The notes beneath the pieces were generated by a model. It worked only from the letters and a program-made list of their open reading frames with translations. It was not told where the DNA came from and ran no database searches. The translations under genes and the position numbers were made by a program. DNA of 47,865 nt from Thiobacillus denitrificans (GTDB taxonomy: Bacteria > Pseudomonadota > Gammaproteobacteria > Burkholderiales > Thiobacillaceae). The DNA is taken from contig DHHQ01000005.1 in the NCBI GenBank assembly GCA_002403375.1, forward strand, positions 80,204 through 128,068. Reading direction: 5' to 3'. Below, in pieces: positions 33,818 through 42,040 of this stretch. The first letter of the stretch is position 1, and the number at the start of each line of letters is the position of its first letter.

Positions 33818-33894
33818 CCCGCTAATCTTCCAGCCAGCCAGGGGCTCCTCCGCCCGGTAGCCAGCGACCCGCTCACCGAACAGGAGGAATCCCC

Positions 33895-35304
33895 GTGAAA
33901 TTCAGTCCGACCCTGGCCGCGCTGGCCCTGTGCGCCGCGCCTGCGCTCGCCGCGCAGCCCGACGTCGCCCGGCTCGAGGCCGAGCTGGCCCGGCTGTCGC
34001 AACGGCTTGCGCAACTGGAGGCCGCGCCGCCGCGGGCCCTCCCTGCGGAAGCGGAACAGGCGGCGCAGCGCGACGCCCTGCGCGCCCGTCTGGAGGACAT
34101 CGAGATCGAGCTGCTGACGCTGCGCAGGCAGAGCCGGGCGATCGAGACCGTCGAAGGCCTGTCGGCCGCCGCCGGCCTGACCCTGGTCGCGCAGCGGGTC
34201 GCCACGGGCGCGACGGCCGGCGCGGACGCCCAGTTCAACTACCGCGCCGACGTCTCGGTCACCCTGCCGGCGGGCGCGGTCGGCGCCGGCGTCGGCCACC
34301 TGTTCGCCCATTTCCGCCTGGGCCAGGGCGAAGGCGTGGCGCCGAGCAGTCCGGGTTTCAGCAGCACGCCCAACAGCACGAGCTTCGAGCTCAGCGCGGG
34401 CGACGACGCGGCGGCGGTGCTGGCGCAGGCGTGGTATCAGCTCGACGTGCCGCTGGCGGGAGCGCACGCGGCGCCGCCCCGCCACCTCGAATTCAATTTC
34501 GGCAAGCTCGACCCCTTCGTCTTCTTCGACCAGAACGCGGTCGCCGACGACGAGACGACGCGCTTCCTCAACAACGCCTTCGTCCACAATCCGCTGCTCG
34601 ATTCCGGCGGCGCGGCCGGCGTCGACGCCTACGGCTTCGCCCCGGGGATGCGCCTCGCGTACCACGCTGACCGCGCCGAAGGCGAGTGGTGGCGCGCGTC
34701 GGTCGCGGCGTTCGGCGCGGACGACGGCGCCTCGTTCGACACCAGCTTCAGCCGGCCCTTTCTGATCGCCCAACTGGAGGCCGCGCGTCGCTTCGGCGAT
34801 CTTCCCGGCAACTACCGACTCTACGCCTGGACCAACGGCCGCGCCACGCCCTATGCCAATCCGGCCGACCCCGGCAGCGAGCGGCAATCGGGCTGGGGGC
34901 TCAGCGTCGACCAGCAGCTGGCGCCGGCGCTCACGCTGTTCGCGCGCTACGGCGGGGCGACCGGCGGCCGCGCGCGCTTCGACCGGGCCGTCACTGCGGG
35001 CGCGGAAATCGCCGGTACGGCATGGGGCCGCGAAAACGACCGCCTTGGCTTCGCCGCCGGCTGGCTGCGCGCGAGCCGCGCGTTCGAGGCCGCCGCCCCG
35101 GTGCTCGACGCCGACGGTCTCGACGGCCCCGACTTCGGCTATGCGCCGAACGGCGCCGAGCGCCTCGCCGAGCTCTATTACGCCTGGCACGTCAACGATC
35201 GTCTGGCACTGACCCCCGATCTCCAGTGGATCGCCCGCCCGGGCGCCGACGGCACCGCCGAGGACGTCACGGTGGTGGGGTTGCGCGCCACGATGGGATT
35301 CTGA
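33895..35304 (+). CDS. OprB-like outer-membrane porin with N-terminal coiled coil
   Basis: The 469-residue protein has a signal peptide (MKFSPTLAALALCAAPALAA) and a periplasmic coiled coil of about 55 residues (VARLEAELARLSQRLAQLEA). The remainder is a beta-barrel resembling carbohydrate-selective OprB porins (FGKLDPFVFFDQNAVADDETTRFLNNAFVHNPLLD; LAELYYAWHVNDRLALTPDLQWI) that ends in phenylalanine. The start is GTG with a strong AGGAGG site. It lies 77 bases after hemP and 5 bases before the peroxidase gene, so the three may form one iron-responsive unit. The substrate cannot be inferred. Confidence 0.78.
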   Translation: MKFSPTLAALALCAAPALAAQPDVARLEAELARLSQRLAQLEAAPPRALPAEAEQAAQRDALRARLEDIEIELLTLRRQSRAIETVEGLSAAAGLTLVAQRVATGATAGADAQFNYRADVSVTLPAGAVGAGVGHLFAHFRLGQGEGVAPSSPGFSSTPNSTSFELSAGDDAAAVLAQAWYQLDVPLAGAHAAPPRHLEFNFGKLDPFVFFDQNAVADDETTRFLNNAFVHNPLLDSGGAAGVDAYGFAPGMRLAYHADRAEGEWWRASVAAFGADDGASFDTSFSRPFLIAQLEAARRFGDLPGNYRLYAWTNGRATPYANPADPGSERQSGWGLSVDQQLAPALTLFARYGGATGGRARFDRAVTAGAEIAGTAWGRENDRLGFAAGWLRASRAFEAAAPVLDADGLDGPDFGYAPNGAERLAELYYAWHVNDRLALTPDLQWIARPGADGTAEDVTVVGLRATMGF

Positions 35305-35309
35305 ACACC

Positions 35310-36491
35310 ATGACACGGCTGACGGGAAAGACGCTGTTCGGCGGTGCGCTCGCGGCCGCCCTGATCCTGCCCGCGCTCGCGGACAAAGCCTCAACGGACC
35401 CCTCGCAGGCGACCAGGGCGAGGCTCGGAGAGGCCCTGTTCTTCGACCCCGGCCTGTCGTCGCCGCCGGGCCAGTCGTGCGCTAGCTGTCACGACGCGGC
35501 GGCGGCGATGAGCGACCCCGACCGTCGGCTCCCGGTGTCGAAGGGCATCGTGCCCGGCCGTGTCGGCAACCGCAACGCGCCGACGATCCTGTACGCCGCG
35601 TTCAGTCCGGCCTTCCATTACGACGCCAGGGAAGGCCTGTACATCGGCGGCCAGTTCCTCGACGGCCGCGCCGCGACCCTCGAGGCGCAGGCCATGGGTC
35701 CTTTCCTCAACCCGCTCGAGATGGCCAATCCGGATCGCCGGACCGTGGTGGACAAGGTGCGTCGCGCCGCCTACGCCGGCGACTTCGACAGGATATTCGG
35801 CCGGGGCGCGCTGGAGCGGACCGACACCGCCTCTGCGCACATCGCCGAGGCGCTGGCGGCGTTCCAGCGTACCCCGGCGTTCAGCCCCTTCAGCTCGAAG
35901 TACGACGCCTGGCTCGCCGGCAGGGCGAAACTGACGAACCAGGAACTGCGCGGCCTGCGCCTGTTCGAGTCGGAGGCCAAGGGCAACTGCGCGGCCTGCC
36001 ACACCAGCCGCCCCGGTCCCGCTGGCGAGCCGCCGCTCTTCACCGACTTCACGTACGACAATCTCGGCGTGCCGCGCAACCCCGACAACCCGTTCTACAC
36101 GCTTGCGGGCGGCCACAATCCTGCCGCCGCACTGTGGGTCGATCGCGGTCTCGGCGCTGCGGTCGGCCGGCGCGCCGAGGACGGCAAGTTCAAGGTGCCG
36201 ACGCTGCGCAACGTCGCCGTCACCGCCCCGTACATGCACAACGGCTACTTCAGGAGCCTGCGCAGCGCGGTGGCCTTCTACAACGACCGCGACCGGAAGC
36301 CGCTTTGCCGCAGCCATTTCGTCAGCGAGGCAGAGGCGCTGCGGCAGCAGTGCTGGCCGGCGCCGGAAGTCATCGCCAACGTCAATCACGAGGAACTCGG
36401 CGACCTCGGGCTGACCGACGGCGAGGTCGACGACATCGTCGCCTTCCTGCACACGCTCACCGACGGCTGGACGGGAGACGCCGCCCGCTAG
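35310..36491 (+). CDS. Di-haem cytochrome c peroxidase/MauG-family protein
   Basis: The 393-residue protein has a signal peptide (about residues 1-24) and two c-type haem sites, C57-ASC-H61 and a second CAACH near residue 230. These are the hallmark of bacterial cytochrome c peroxidases and MauG enzymes. Supporting motifs are GNRNAPTILYAAFSPAFHYD, LNPLEMAN and KVPTLRNVAVTAPYMHNGYFRSL, which contains the usual distal-loop histidine. It acts in the periplasm, either reducing H2O2 or oxidising a protein or substrate. Pairing with a porin and hemP suggests haem- or iron-linked oxidative chemistry, which is inference. Confidence 0.9.
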   Translation: MTRLTGKTLFGGALAAALILPALADKASTDPSQATRARLGEALFFDPGLSSPPGQSCASCHDAAAAMSDPDRRLPVSKGIVPGRVGNRNAPTILYAAFSPAFHYDAREGLYIGGQFLDGRAATLEAQAMGPFLNPLEMANPDRRTVVDKVRRAAYAGDFDRIFGRGALERTDTASAHIAEALAAFQRTPAFSPFSSKYDAWLAGRAKLTNQELRGLRLFESEAKGNCAACHTSRPGPAGEPPLFTDFTYDNLGVPRNPDNPFYTLAGGHNPAAALWVDRGLGAAVGRRAEDGKFKVPTLRNVAVTAPYMHNGYFRSLRSAVAFYNDRDRKPLCRSHFVSEAEALRQQCWPAPEVIANVNHEELGDLGLTDGEVDDIVAFLHTLTDGWTGDAAR

Positions 36492-36498
36492 ACGGCTC

Positions 36499-36960
36499 TC
36501 AGTCCGCCGACGCGTCGCGGCCGTAGAGCTGCGTGGCGCGCTCGGCGAACGCCTGCAGCGTTCGTGGCGCGTAGCGGCCGAGCACATGCCCGGCGATGCC
36601 GGCGGCGAACGCGGATGACGGCGCGAGCGTCAGGCGGAAGTCGATTCGGGTGGCCGAACCGGCTGGCACGAATGCCCAGGCGATCACGAGTTCGCCGAGC
36701 AGCGCGTGATTCGAGTGCACGACGATCGAGTCTGGCCGCTGCAGCGTCGCGACCGCGTCCAGCGCGAGGTCGAGCGGGCCGAAGCCGACGACCTGCTCGA
36801 CGCGGCAGGTGTCGCCCGACCGGCCGACGATGCGCACCGACCGGTATTCGCCGAGAAACTCGGGGTAGCGCTCGACGTCGGCGACCAGGTCGAACATCCG
36901 CTCGGGCGCGAACGGCACGTGCGCCGACTGCGCGTAGCGGAGCGGTTCCATCGCTTGCAT
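36499..36960 (-). CDS. Coq10/RatA-like SRPBCC protein
   Basis: The 153-residue protein has the polyketide-cyclase/START signature of the Coq10/RatA group: HVPFAPERMFDLVADVERYPEFLGEYRSVRIV, VVGFGPLDLALDAVATLQ and a closing helix RTLQAFAERATQLYG. Eukaryotic and bacterial relatives bind ubiquinone or act as RatA-type factors; which applies cannot be decided here. The central part is more diverged than in canonical RatA. I chose the ATG at 36960 for its GAGGG site; an ATG at 36951 is also in frame. It is convergent with the peroxidase gene, 7 bases apart. Confidence 0.72.
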   Translation of the reverse strand: MQAMEPLRYAQSAHVPFAPERMFDLVADVERYPEFLGEYRSVRIVGRSGDTCRVEQVVGFGPLDLALDAVATLQRPDSIVVHSNHALLGELVIAWAFVPAGSATRIDFRLTLAPSSAFAAGIAGHVLGRYAPRTLQAFAERATQLYGRDASAD

Positions 36961-36991
36961 CGGAAACCCTCGCCGGGGATCGCGTCGCCGC

Positions 36992-37666
36992 TCAGTCCGC
37001 CACCCCGAGTTCAGCACACAGCCGGGCGACCGTTGCCTTCAGCGCCTCGACCTCGGTCTCCAGCCGCGCCACGTTGGCCTTGAGCGCGGCGATCTCGCCG
37101 ACGCTCACGTCGGCGCCGGGCGCACCGGCCGCGGGTGCGGCGGGCGACTCGTCGACGGCCGGCGCGCCCGACAGCAGGTGCGCCCAGCGGTTCTCGCGCG
37201 CCCCCGGCTGGCGCGGCAGTTCGGTCACCAGCGCACCTTCGGGCCGCGTCGCGAGCTCCTCGAGGAAGGCCTCGACCGCCGAAATGTCGGCGAAGCGGTG
37301 CAGGCGGTCGCTGTTGATGCGCAGCTCGCCGGCGGTCTGCGGGCCGCGCAGCATCAGCACGGCGAGCAGCGCGACCGACTGCGACGGCAGCCGCAGCGCC
37401 TTCTCCATGTTGTGGGCGTAGCGCGGCACGCGTCCGCCGCTCGACTCGATCACCAGCGTCGGCACCCTGAGCGCGTCGAGCGCCGCCGCCACCTCGGCTT
37501 CGCTGGCCTCGATGACGGGGTGGCGGCTGGTCTTCTGGTTGCAGCCTGCGACCAGCGCGTTGAGCGAGAGCGGATAGGTGTCGGGAACGGTGTGCTGCTT
37601 CTCGCACAGCACGCCGAGGATGCGGGTTTCGAGCAGGGACAGGACGGGCAGATGGGGGGCGGTCAT
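36992..37666 (-). CDS. YceH-family (UPF0502) winged-helix protein
   Basis: The 224-residue protein matches the YceH/DUF480 family of paired winged helices (LSLLETRILGVLCEKQHTVPDTYPLSLNALVAGCNQKTSRHPVI; LLAVLMLRGPQTAGELRINSDRLHRFADI). A C-terminal heptad helix of about 30 residues (GEIAALKANVARLETEVEALKATVARL) is a leucine-zipper-like coiled coil. The biochemical role of the family is unknown, though the fold suggests nucleic-acid or protein binding. The ATG at 37666 follows a 119-base divergent gap to the LapA-like gene. Confidence 0.9.
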   Translation of the reverse strand: MTAPHLPVLSLLETRILGVLCEKQHTVPDTYPLSLNALVAGCNQKTSRHPVIEASEAEVAAALDALRVPTLVIESSGGRVPRYAHNMEKALRLPSQSVALLAVLMLRGPQTAGELRINSDRLHRFADISAVEAFLEELATRPEGALVTELPRQPGARENRWAHLLSGAPAVDESPAAPAAGAPGADVSVGEIAALKANVARLETEVEALKATVARLCAELGVAD

Positions 37667-37785
37667 CGGTGTTCTCGGCCAAAAGCCCGATTATGCGCCG
37701 CCGGGTTGCGGGTGCGCTCATCAGGCCGACCGGCCGTTCGGGCTATGATGCAGGGGTCGAACACAAACATAAGCGAGAGGCGGCG

Positions 37786-38277
37786 ATGCACTTTCTCGGC
37801 GTGATTATTCTGGTGGCCCTGTTCCTGCTGGCGGTGTTCACCCTGGCGAACTGGTCGGTGCTGACCGCGACCACGACGCTGTCCTTCCTCGCGTTCAGCC
37901 TCGAGGGGCCGCTCGGCGTGATCCTGCTCGGCGCGATGCTGGGGCTGGTGGCGCTGTTCGTGATCTACGCGCTGACGCGGCGCACGCAGATGCTGATGGA
38001 GGCGCGCCGCCACGCCCAGGAACTGCAGGCGCAGCGCAAGCTGGCGGAGACGGCCGAAGCCTCGCGGCTGGCCGAGCTGCGCGCCGACGTCGCGCGCGAG
38101 TTCGGCGAACTGCGCACCCAGATCGCCGGGCTCGACGGCCAGATGGACCGCCACGCGCAGGCGACCAAACAATCGCTGGACGAGGCGGCGAACGGCCTCG
38201 CCGCCATGGTGGGCGAAGTGGATGACAAGATCGACCGCGCGCTGGCGCGGAATGCAACCGAGCCGAAAGGAAACTGA
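37786..38277 (+). CDS. LapA-like two-helix membrane protein with cytoplasmic coiled coil
   Basis: The 163-residue protein opens with two membrane helices (FLGVIILVALFLLAVFTLANW; PLGVILLGAMLGLVALFVIYAL) of the LapA/DUF1049 type. About 95 charged residues predicted as coiled coil follow (RRHAQELQAQRKLAETAEASRLAELR). In E. coli LapA works with LapB in controlling lipopolysaccharide synthesis, but its domain is common and the role here is not proven. The gene is followed 3 bases later by another coiled-coil gene. A TATGAT box at 37744-37749 may be its -10. Confidence 0.75.
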   Translation: MHFLGVIILVALFLLAVFTLANWSVLTATTTLSFLAFSLEGPLGVILLGAMLGLVALFVIYALTRRTQMLMEARRHAQELQAQRKLAETAEASRLAELRADVAREFGELRTQIAGLDGQMDRHAQATKQSLDEAANGLAAMVGEVDDKIDRALARNATEPKGN

Positions 38278-38280
38278 GAC

Positions 38281-38571
38281 ATGAGCACCCGTGACGACTA
38301 CGTGAAGAAGATGCACGACCTCTTGGACAAGCTGAACGCCGAGATCGACGCGCTCGCCGACAAGGCGGAGCATGCGCAGGCCGACGTGCGCGAGGAAGCC
38401 CGCGAACAGATCGCCCAGCTGCGCACCCGGCAGGAGCAGGCGCGCGAAAAGCTGGCATCGCTGCGCGGCGCCGGCGAGGGCGCGTGGGAGGATCTCAAGG
38501 CCGGCATGGAAATGGCCAAGGAGGCGATCGGCGAGGCGATCGCATCCGCCAGGTCGCGCTTCGACAAGTAG
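38281..38571 (+). CDS. Small coiled-coil protein (sll1863-like)
   Basis: The 96-residue, almost entirely helical protein has the pattern DDYVKKMHDLLDKLNAEIDALADKAEHAQADVREEAREQIAQLRTRQEQAREKL, followed by a hinge GAGEGAWEDLKAGMEMAKEAIGEAI. This is typical of small bacterial coiled-coil proteins annotated as sll1863-family stress response proteins. No catalytic motif is present. The start lies 3 bases after the LapA-like stop, so the two are co-translated and may interact through their coiled coils; that is inference. Confidence 0.75.
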   Translation: MSTRDDYVKKMHDLLDKLNAEIDALADKAEHAQADVREEAREQIAQLRTRQEQAREKLASLRGAGEGAWEDLKAGMEMAKEAIGEAIASARSRFDK

Positions 38572-38577
38572 CCCGCC

Positions 38578-40380
38578 CTACAGCGGCCACACCCGCAGCA
38601 GCACCGGCAGGCCGACGCCGACGACGATGAGGTCGACCGGCAGGCCCATGCGCCAGTAGTCGCCGAAGCGGAAGCCCCCGGGGCCGAGGATCAGCGTGTT
38701 GTTCTGGTGGCCGATCGGCGTCAGGAACGCACACGAGGCGCCCACCGCCACCGCCATCAGGAAGGTGTCGGGGTTGGCGCCGAGCTGGGCCGCGGCGCCG
38801 AGCGCGACCGGGCACATCACCGCCGCGGTCGCGGCGTTGTTCATCAGGTCGGTCAGTATCATGGTGACGATCAGGATCGTCGCCAGGCCGATCACCGCAT
38901 CGCCCTGCGCGATGGTCTCCAGCAGGAAGCGCGCGATCAGGTCGGCCGTCCCGGTCGACTGCATCGCCGCCGCCACCGGGATCAGCGCGCCGAGCAGCAC
39001 GATGACCGGCCAGTCGATCGCCTCGTACACGGCGCGCGGCTGAACCGTGCGCAGCGCCATCGAGGCGAGCACGCCGGCGGCGAAGGCGACCGCGATCGGC
39101 AGCAGGCCGAGCGCGCCGACCGTCACCGCGAGCCCCATGATCGCACTCGCGGTGACGGCCTTGCGCTTGTCGGGAATGTACAGTGCGCGCTCGGCGAGCG
39201 GCACGCAGCTCGCGGCCGTGGCGAATTCGGCGATGGCCTCCGGTGCGCCCTGCATCATCAGCACGTCGCCCGCCTTGAAGCGGTAGGTGCGCAGCCGCGC
39301 CCGGCTGCGCCGGCCCTGGCTCGACACGGCGAGCAGATTGATGCCGAAATGGTTGCGCAGCTGGATCTCGCTCGGGCTGCGGCCGACCAGGCCGGACGTC
39401 GGCAGGATCGCCAGCTCGACCAGCACGATCTCGTCGGAGGGCGACGCCTTCTCCTTGCCGACGTCGCCGGCTTCCTCCCTTTCCGTCTTGTGGCGGGCTT
39501 CCTCCAGCACCAGCCCCAGGCTCGACAGCGCGGCGGCCAGCGTCTCGGCCTCGGCTTCGATGATCAGGATGTCGCCGACGTGCACGTAGCGGCCGGCATT
39601 CGGCGCCGACACCCGGACATCGTTGCGCACCAGGCCGATGATCTGGGCATCGGCTTCCTCCAGCTCGGCCTCGACCTCGCGCAGCTTCATGCCGGCGGCC
39701 TTGCTGCCCTCGGGCACCAGTGCCTCGGTGAGGTAGGTGCCGGTATCGAAGCTTTCGCCGCCGGCCTGGCTGCGCACCGGCACCAGCCGCCAGCCGACGA
39801 GGCCGATGAAGGCGACGCCGAGCACCGTGAGGGCCAGCCCGACAGGCGTGAAGTCGAACATGCCGAAGCTGCCGAGCCCGGCCTCGGCGCGCAGGCCCGA
39901 GACGATGAGGTTGGGCGGCGTGCCGATCAGCGTGGTGGTGCCGCCGAGGATCGAGCCGAAGGCGAGCGGCATCAGCACCTTGCCGGGCGCGAGATCGAGC
40001 CGGCCGGCGATCTGCAGCGCCACCGGCATCAGCAGGGCGAGCGCGCCGACGTTGTTCATGAAGCCCGACAGCAGCGCCGCCAGCGCGGTGAGCGACAGGA
40101 TCGCGAGCGTCGGGCCCGCCTTCGCCGGCAGCAGGTGCTGCGTCAGCACGTCGACCGCGCCCGAGGTCTGCAGGCCGTGGCTCAGGATCAGCACGCAGGC
40201 GACGGTGATCACCGCCGGGTGGCCGAAGCCGGCGAAGGCGTCGGCGGTGGGCACCAGGCCGGTGAGCACGCAGGCGAACAGCGCGCCGAGCGCGACCATG
40301 TCGTGGCGCCAGCGGCCCCACAGGAAGCCGCCGATGGTGGCGACGAGAATGCTGAGGATGAGCAACTGTTCAGCGCTCAT
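38578..40380 (-). CDS. SLC13-family permease with two TrkA-C (RCK_C) domains
   Basis: The 600-residue inner-membrane protein is a divalent anion:sodium symporter-like permease (SLC13/CitT group). N-terminal helices include ALLSGFMNNVGALALLMPVAL and PLAFGSILGGTTTLIGTPPNL, a classic SLC13 signature. Two cytosolic TrkA-C domains are inserted at about residues 200-370. The second membrane half is ILTDLMNNAATAAVMCPVALG with HQNNTLILGPGGFRFGDYWRMG. Likely substrates are sulfate, dicarboxylates or similar anions. It is a single gene, convergent with the preceding coiled-coil gene. Confidence 0.9.
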   Translation of the reverse strand: MSAEQLLILSILVATIGGFLWGRWRHDMVALGALFACVLTGLVPTADAFAGFGHPAVITVACVLILSHGLQTSGAVDVLTQHLLPAKAGPTLAILSLTALAALLSGFMNNVGALALLMPVALQIAGRLDLAPGKVLMPLAFGSILGGTTTLIGTPPNLIVSGLRAEAGLGSFGMFDFTPVGLALTVLGVAFIGLVGWRLVPVRSQAGGESFDTGTYLTEALVPEGSKAAGMKLREVEAELEEADAQIIGLVRNDVRVSAPNAGRYVHVGDILIIEAEAETLAAALSSLGLVLEEARHKTEREEAGDVGKEKASPSDEIVLVELAILPTSGLVGRSPSEIQLRNHFGINLLAVSSQGRRSRARLRTYRFKAGDVLMMQGAPEAIAEFATAASCVPLAERALYIPDKRKAVTASAIMGLAVTVGALGLLPIAVAFAAGVLASMALRTVQPRAVYEAIDWPVIVLLGALIPVAAAMQSTGTADLIARFLLETIAQGDAVIGLATILIVTMILTDLMNNAATAAVMCPVALGAAAQLGANPDTFLMAVAVGASCAFLTPIGHQNNTLILGPGGFRFGDYWRMGLPVDLIVVGVGLPVLLRVWPL

Positions 40381-40488
40381 GGTGGGGCTCGCGGCGCAGC
40401 GCCCGGGCAGGCAGGGTGCCCGGGGCGGTCGAACAGGGCAGGGAAGGGAATGCAGCCATGGGATGCGGTCGCAAGGTCGATGGCGCGA

Positions 40489-41253
40489 TTATGGCCCGGG
40501 CGCGCCCGCGCCTCGTGCCAGCCAGGCCGGGCGGATGTCTTCCAGCGTTTCCGCGAGCTGCCGGGTGCTCGCCGGCGCGTGCGCCCGGCCGTGCACGGCG
40601 TAGCGCACGTGACCGTCGTCGATGCCGAGAAAGGCCACGCCGGCCGCCTCGACGCTGCTGCGCAGGGCGTCGCGTGCCGCGTCCGGCGCTGCGCCGGCGG
40701 CGGGGCGGGTGCACAGCACGCCGATCGCCGCCATCGCGGCGGCCACGTCGCAGCGTCCGGTGTGCGCTACGGCGGCGGCGAGCGCCTTCCACAGCGGCGG
40801 CTTGCCGGCGTGTGGGTGCAGCGACAGCGGGCCGGGGCCGCCGCGCAGCGCGGCCGCCACGCTTTCGACGTGGCGGGCGCCGGCGGCGGGGGTGTCGAAC
40901 AGCATCATCGGTGCGTGCGCGAGCCGCACGCCTTCCGCGTTGCCGCGCGCGATCTCCGCCAGCACGAGGCCGGCGAAGGCCTGCGCCGGCGGCACCGCCG
41001 GCAGGCGGCCGTCGTTCGCCGCGACCAGGTCCGCCAGCAGGTCGGCGCAGGGCGGGGCGGCGGCCCACAGCGCGTGCGCGAGCGGCGTCGCCGGCTCGGC
41101 GCCGCGCAGTTCCCGCCAGTGCGTTTCGCACAGCTCGGTCAGCGCCTGCTGCAGCGTGCGCCGGCCGGCGTCCGGCACGCGTCGCAGCAGGCGTGTGGCC
41201 TCGGCTTCGATGAGGGACAGCTTGGGCATGCGCCGCGCCGGAGGCCCGCGCAT
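40489..41253 (-). CDS. Uncharacterised alanine-rich protein coupled to the nitroreductase gene
   Basis: I do not recognise this 254-residue protein. It is mostly helical and alanine-rich, with stretches such as LTELCETHWRELRGAEPATPLAHALWAAAPPCADLLADLVAAND and MLFDTPAAGARHVESVAAALRGGPGPLSLHPHAGKPPLWKALAAAVAHTG. No signal peptide or membrane helix is seen. The start codon overlaps the stop of the upstream nitroreductase gene (TGATG), which indicates translational coupling and probably a shared task. An ATG at 41229 is an alternative start. Confidence 0.65.
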   Translation of the reverse strand: MRGPPARRMPKLSLIEAEATRLLRRVPDAGRRTLQQALTELCETHWRELRGAEPATPLAHALWAAAPPCADLLADLVAANDGRLPAVPPAQAFAGLVLAEIARGNAEGVRLAHAPMMLFDTPAAGARHVESVAAALRGGPGPLSLHPHAGKPPLWKALAAAVAHTGRCDVAAAMAAIGVLCTRPAAGAAPDAARDALRSSVEAAGVAFLGIDDGHVRYAVHGRAHAPASTRQLAETLEDIRPAWLARGAGAPGP

Positions 41254-41897
41254 CAGGGGCGGGCCGGGTAGCCCACCGACTGCGCGAGCAGGATGCGCTG
41301 GCGGCTGCCGAGCCGCAGCGCCTTGCCCAGCGCGACCGGGTCGAACAGGCCGCGCACCACGGTGGCAAGCCCCGCCGAGGCGCAGAAGAGGTAGACGTTC
41401 TGCGCGATGAAGGCGGCGTCGGCGGCGCCGAAGCGGGCCTGCTGCTCGGCGTCGGCGTCGTGCATGCGGTCGAGATCGGCGACGTAGACGAGGTTCAGCG
41501 GCGCGCTGGCGACGAAGTCCTGCACCCCGGTCAGCGCGCGGATGTCGCCTGCGGCGACGCGCACCAGCGTGTGGGTCGGCGGGTCGTAGCGGTAGACGGC
41601 CTCGGCGGTCGCGACGTAGACGTCGATCTCGCGCCAGTCGCGCGCGGAAGGCGCGGTGCGCTTGCCCGAGTCCGGCCGGTTGACCCCGTTCGCCGCCCAC
41701 AGGAGGTTGGACAGCAGCTGCGGCGGCAAGGCCCGGTCGGCGAATTCGCGCGCCGAGTGGCGTGCCTTCAGCGCCTGCATCAGCGGCATGCCGCCCGTGG
41801 TCTCTGGCGGCGGCAGGCCGATCGCCGGCGTGCCCTGCGCCAGGCCGCCTGCGCTCATGCCCATCATCAACACGCCTGCCCGCATGGATTTGATCAT
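41253..41897 (-). CDS. Exported nitroreductase-family protein
   Basis: The 214-residue protein has an FMN nitroreductase fold: MQALKARHSAREFADRALPPQLLSNLLWAANGVNRPDSGKRTAPSARDWREIDVYVATAEAVYRYDP, then AFIAQNVYLFCASAGLATVVRG. It resembles the SagB-type and small nitroreductase group that also covers thiazole oxidases. The N-terminus MIKSMRAGVLMMGMSAGGLAQG looks like a secretion signal, unusual for a flavoenzyme. The ATG at 41897 has a GAGGAAGCGGAG site. Its substrate and its link to the coupled downstream gene are unknown. Confidence 0.82.
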   Translation of the reverse strand: MIKSMRAGVLMMGMSAGGLAQGTPAIGLPPPETTGGMPLMQALKARHSAREFADRALPPQLLSNLLWAANGVNRPDSGKRTAPSARDWREIDVYVATAEAVYRYDPPTHTLVRVAAGDIRALTGVQDFVASAPLNLVYVADLDRMHDADAEQQARFGAADAAFIAQNVYLFCASAGLATVVRGLFDPVALGKALRLGSRQRILLAQSVGYPARP

Positions 41898-42040
41898 CTC
41901 CGCTTCCTCGTCCGCAGCCGCAGCGCCGCATGGTTCAAATGTAGACAGGCAGCCGGCGCGGACAAGCCCTGTCGCGCGTCGTCCGGTTCGGCCGGCGATC
42001 GGGTAAGCTCCGCCCGTCATCGCTCACGGATTCAACGCGC

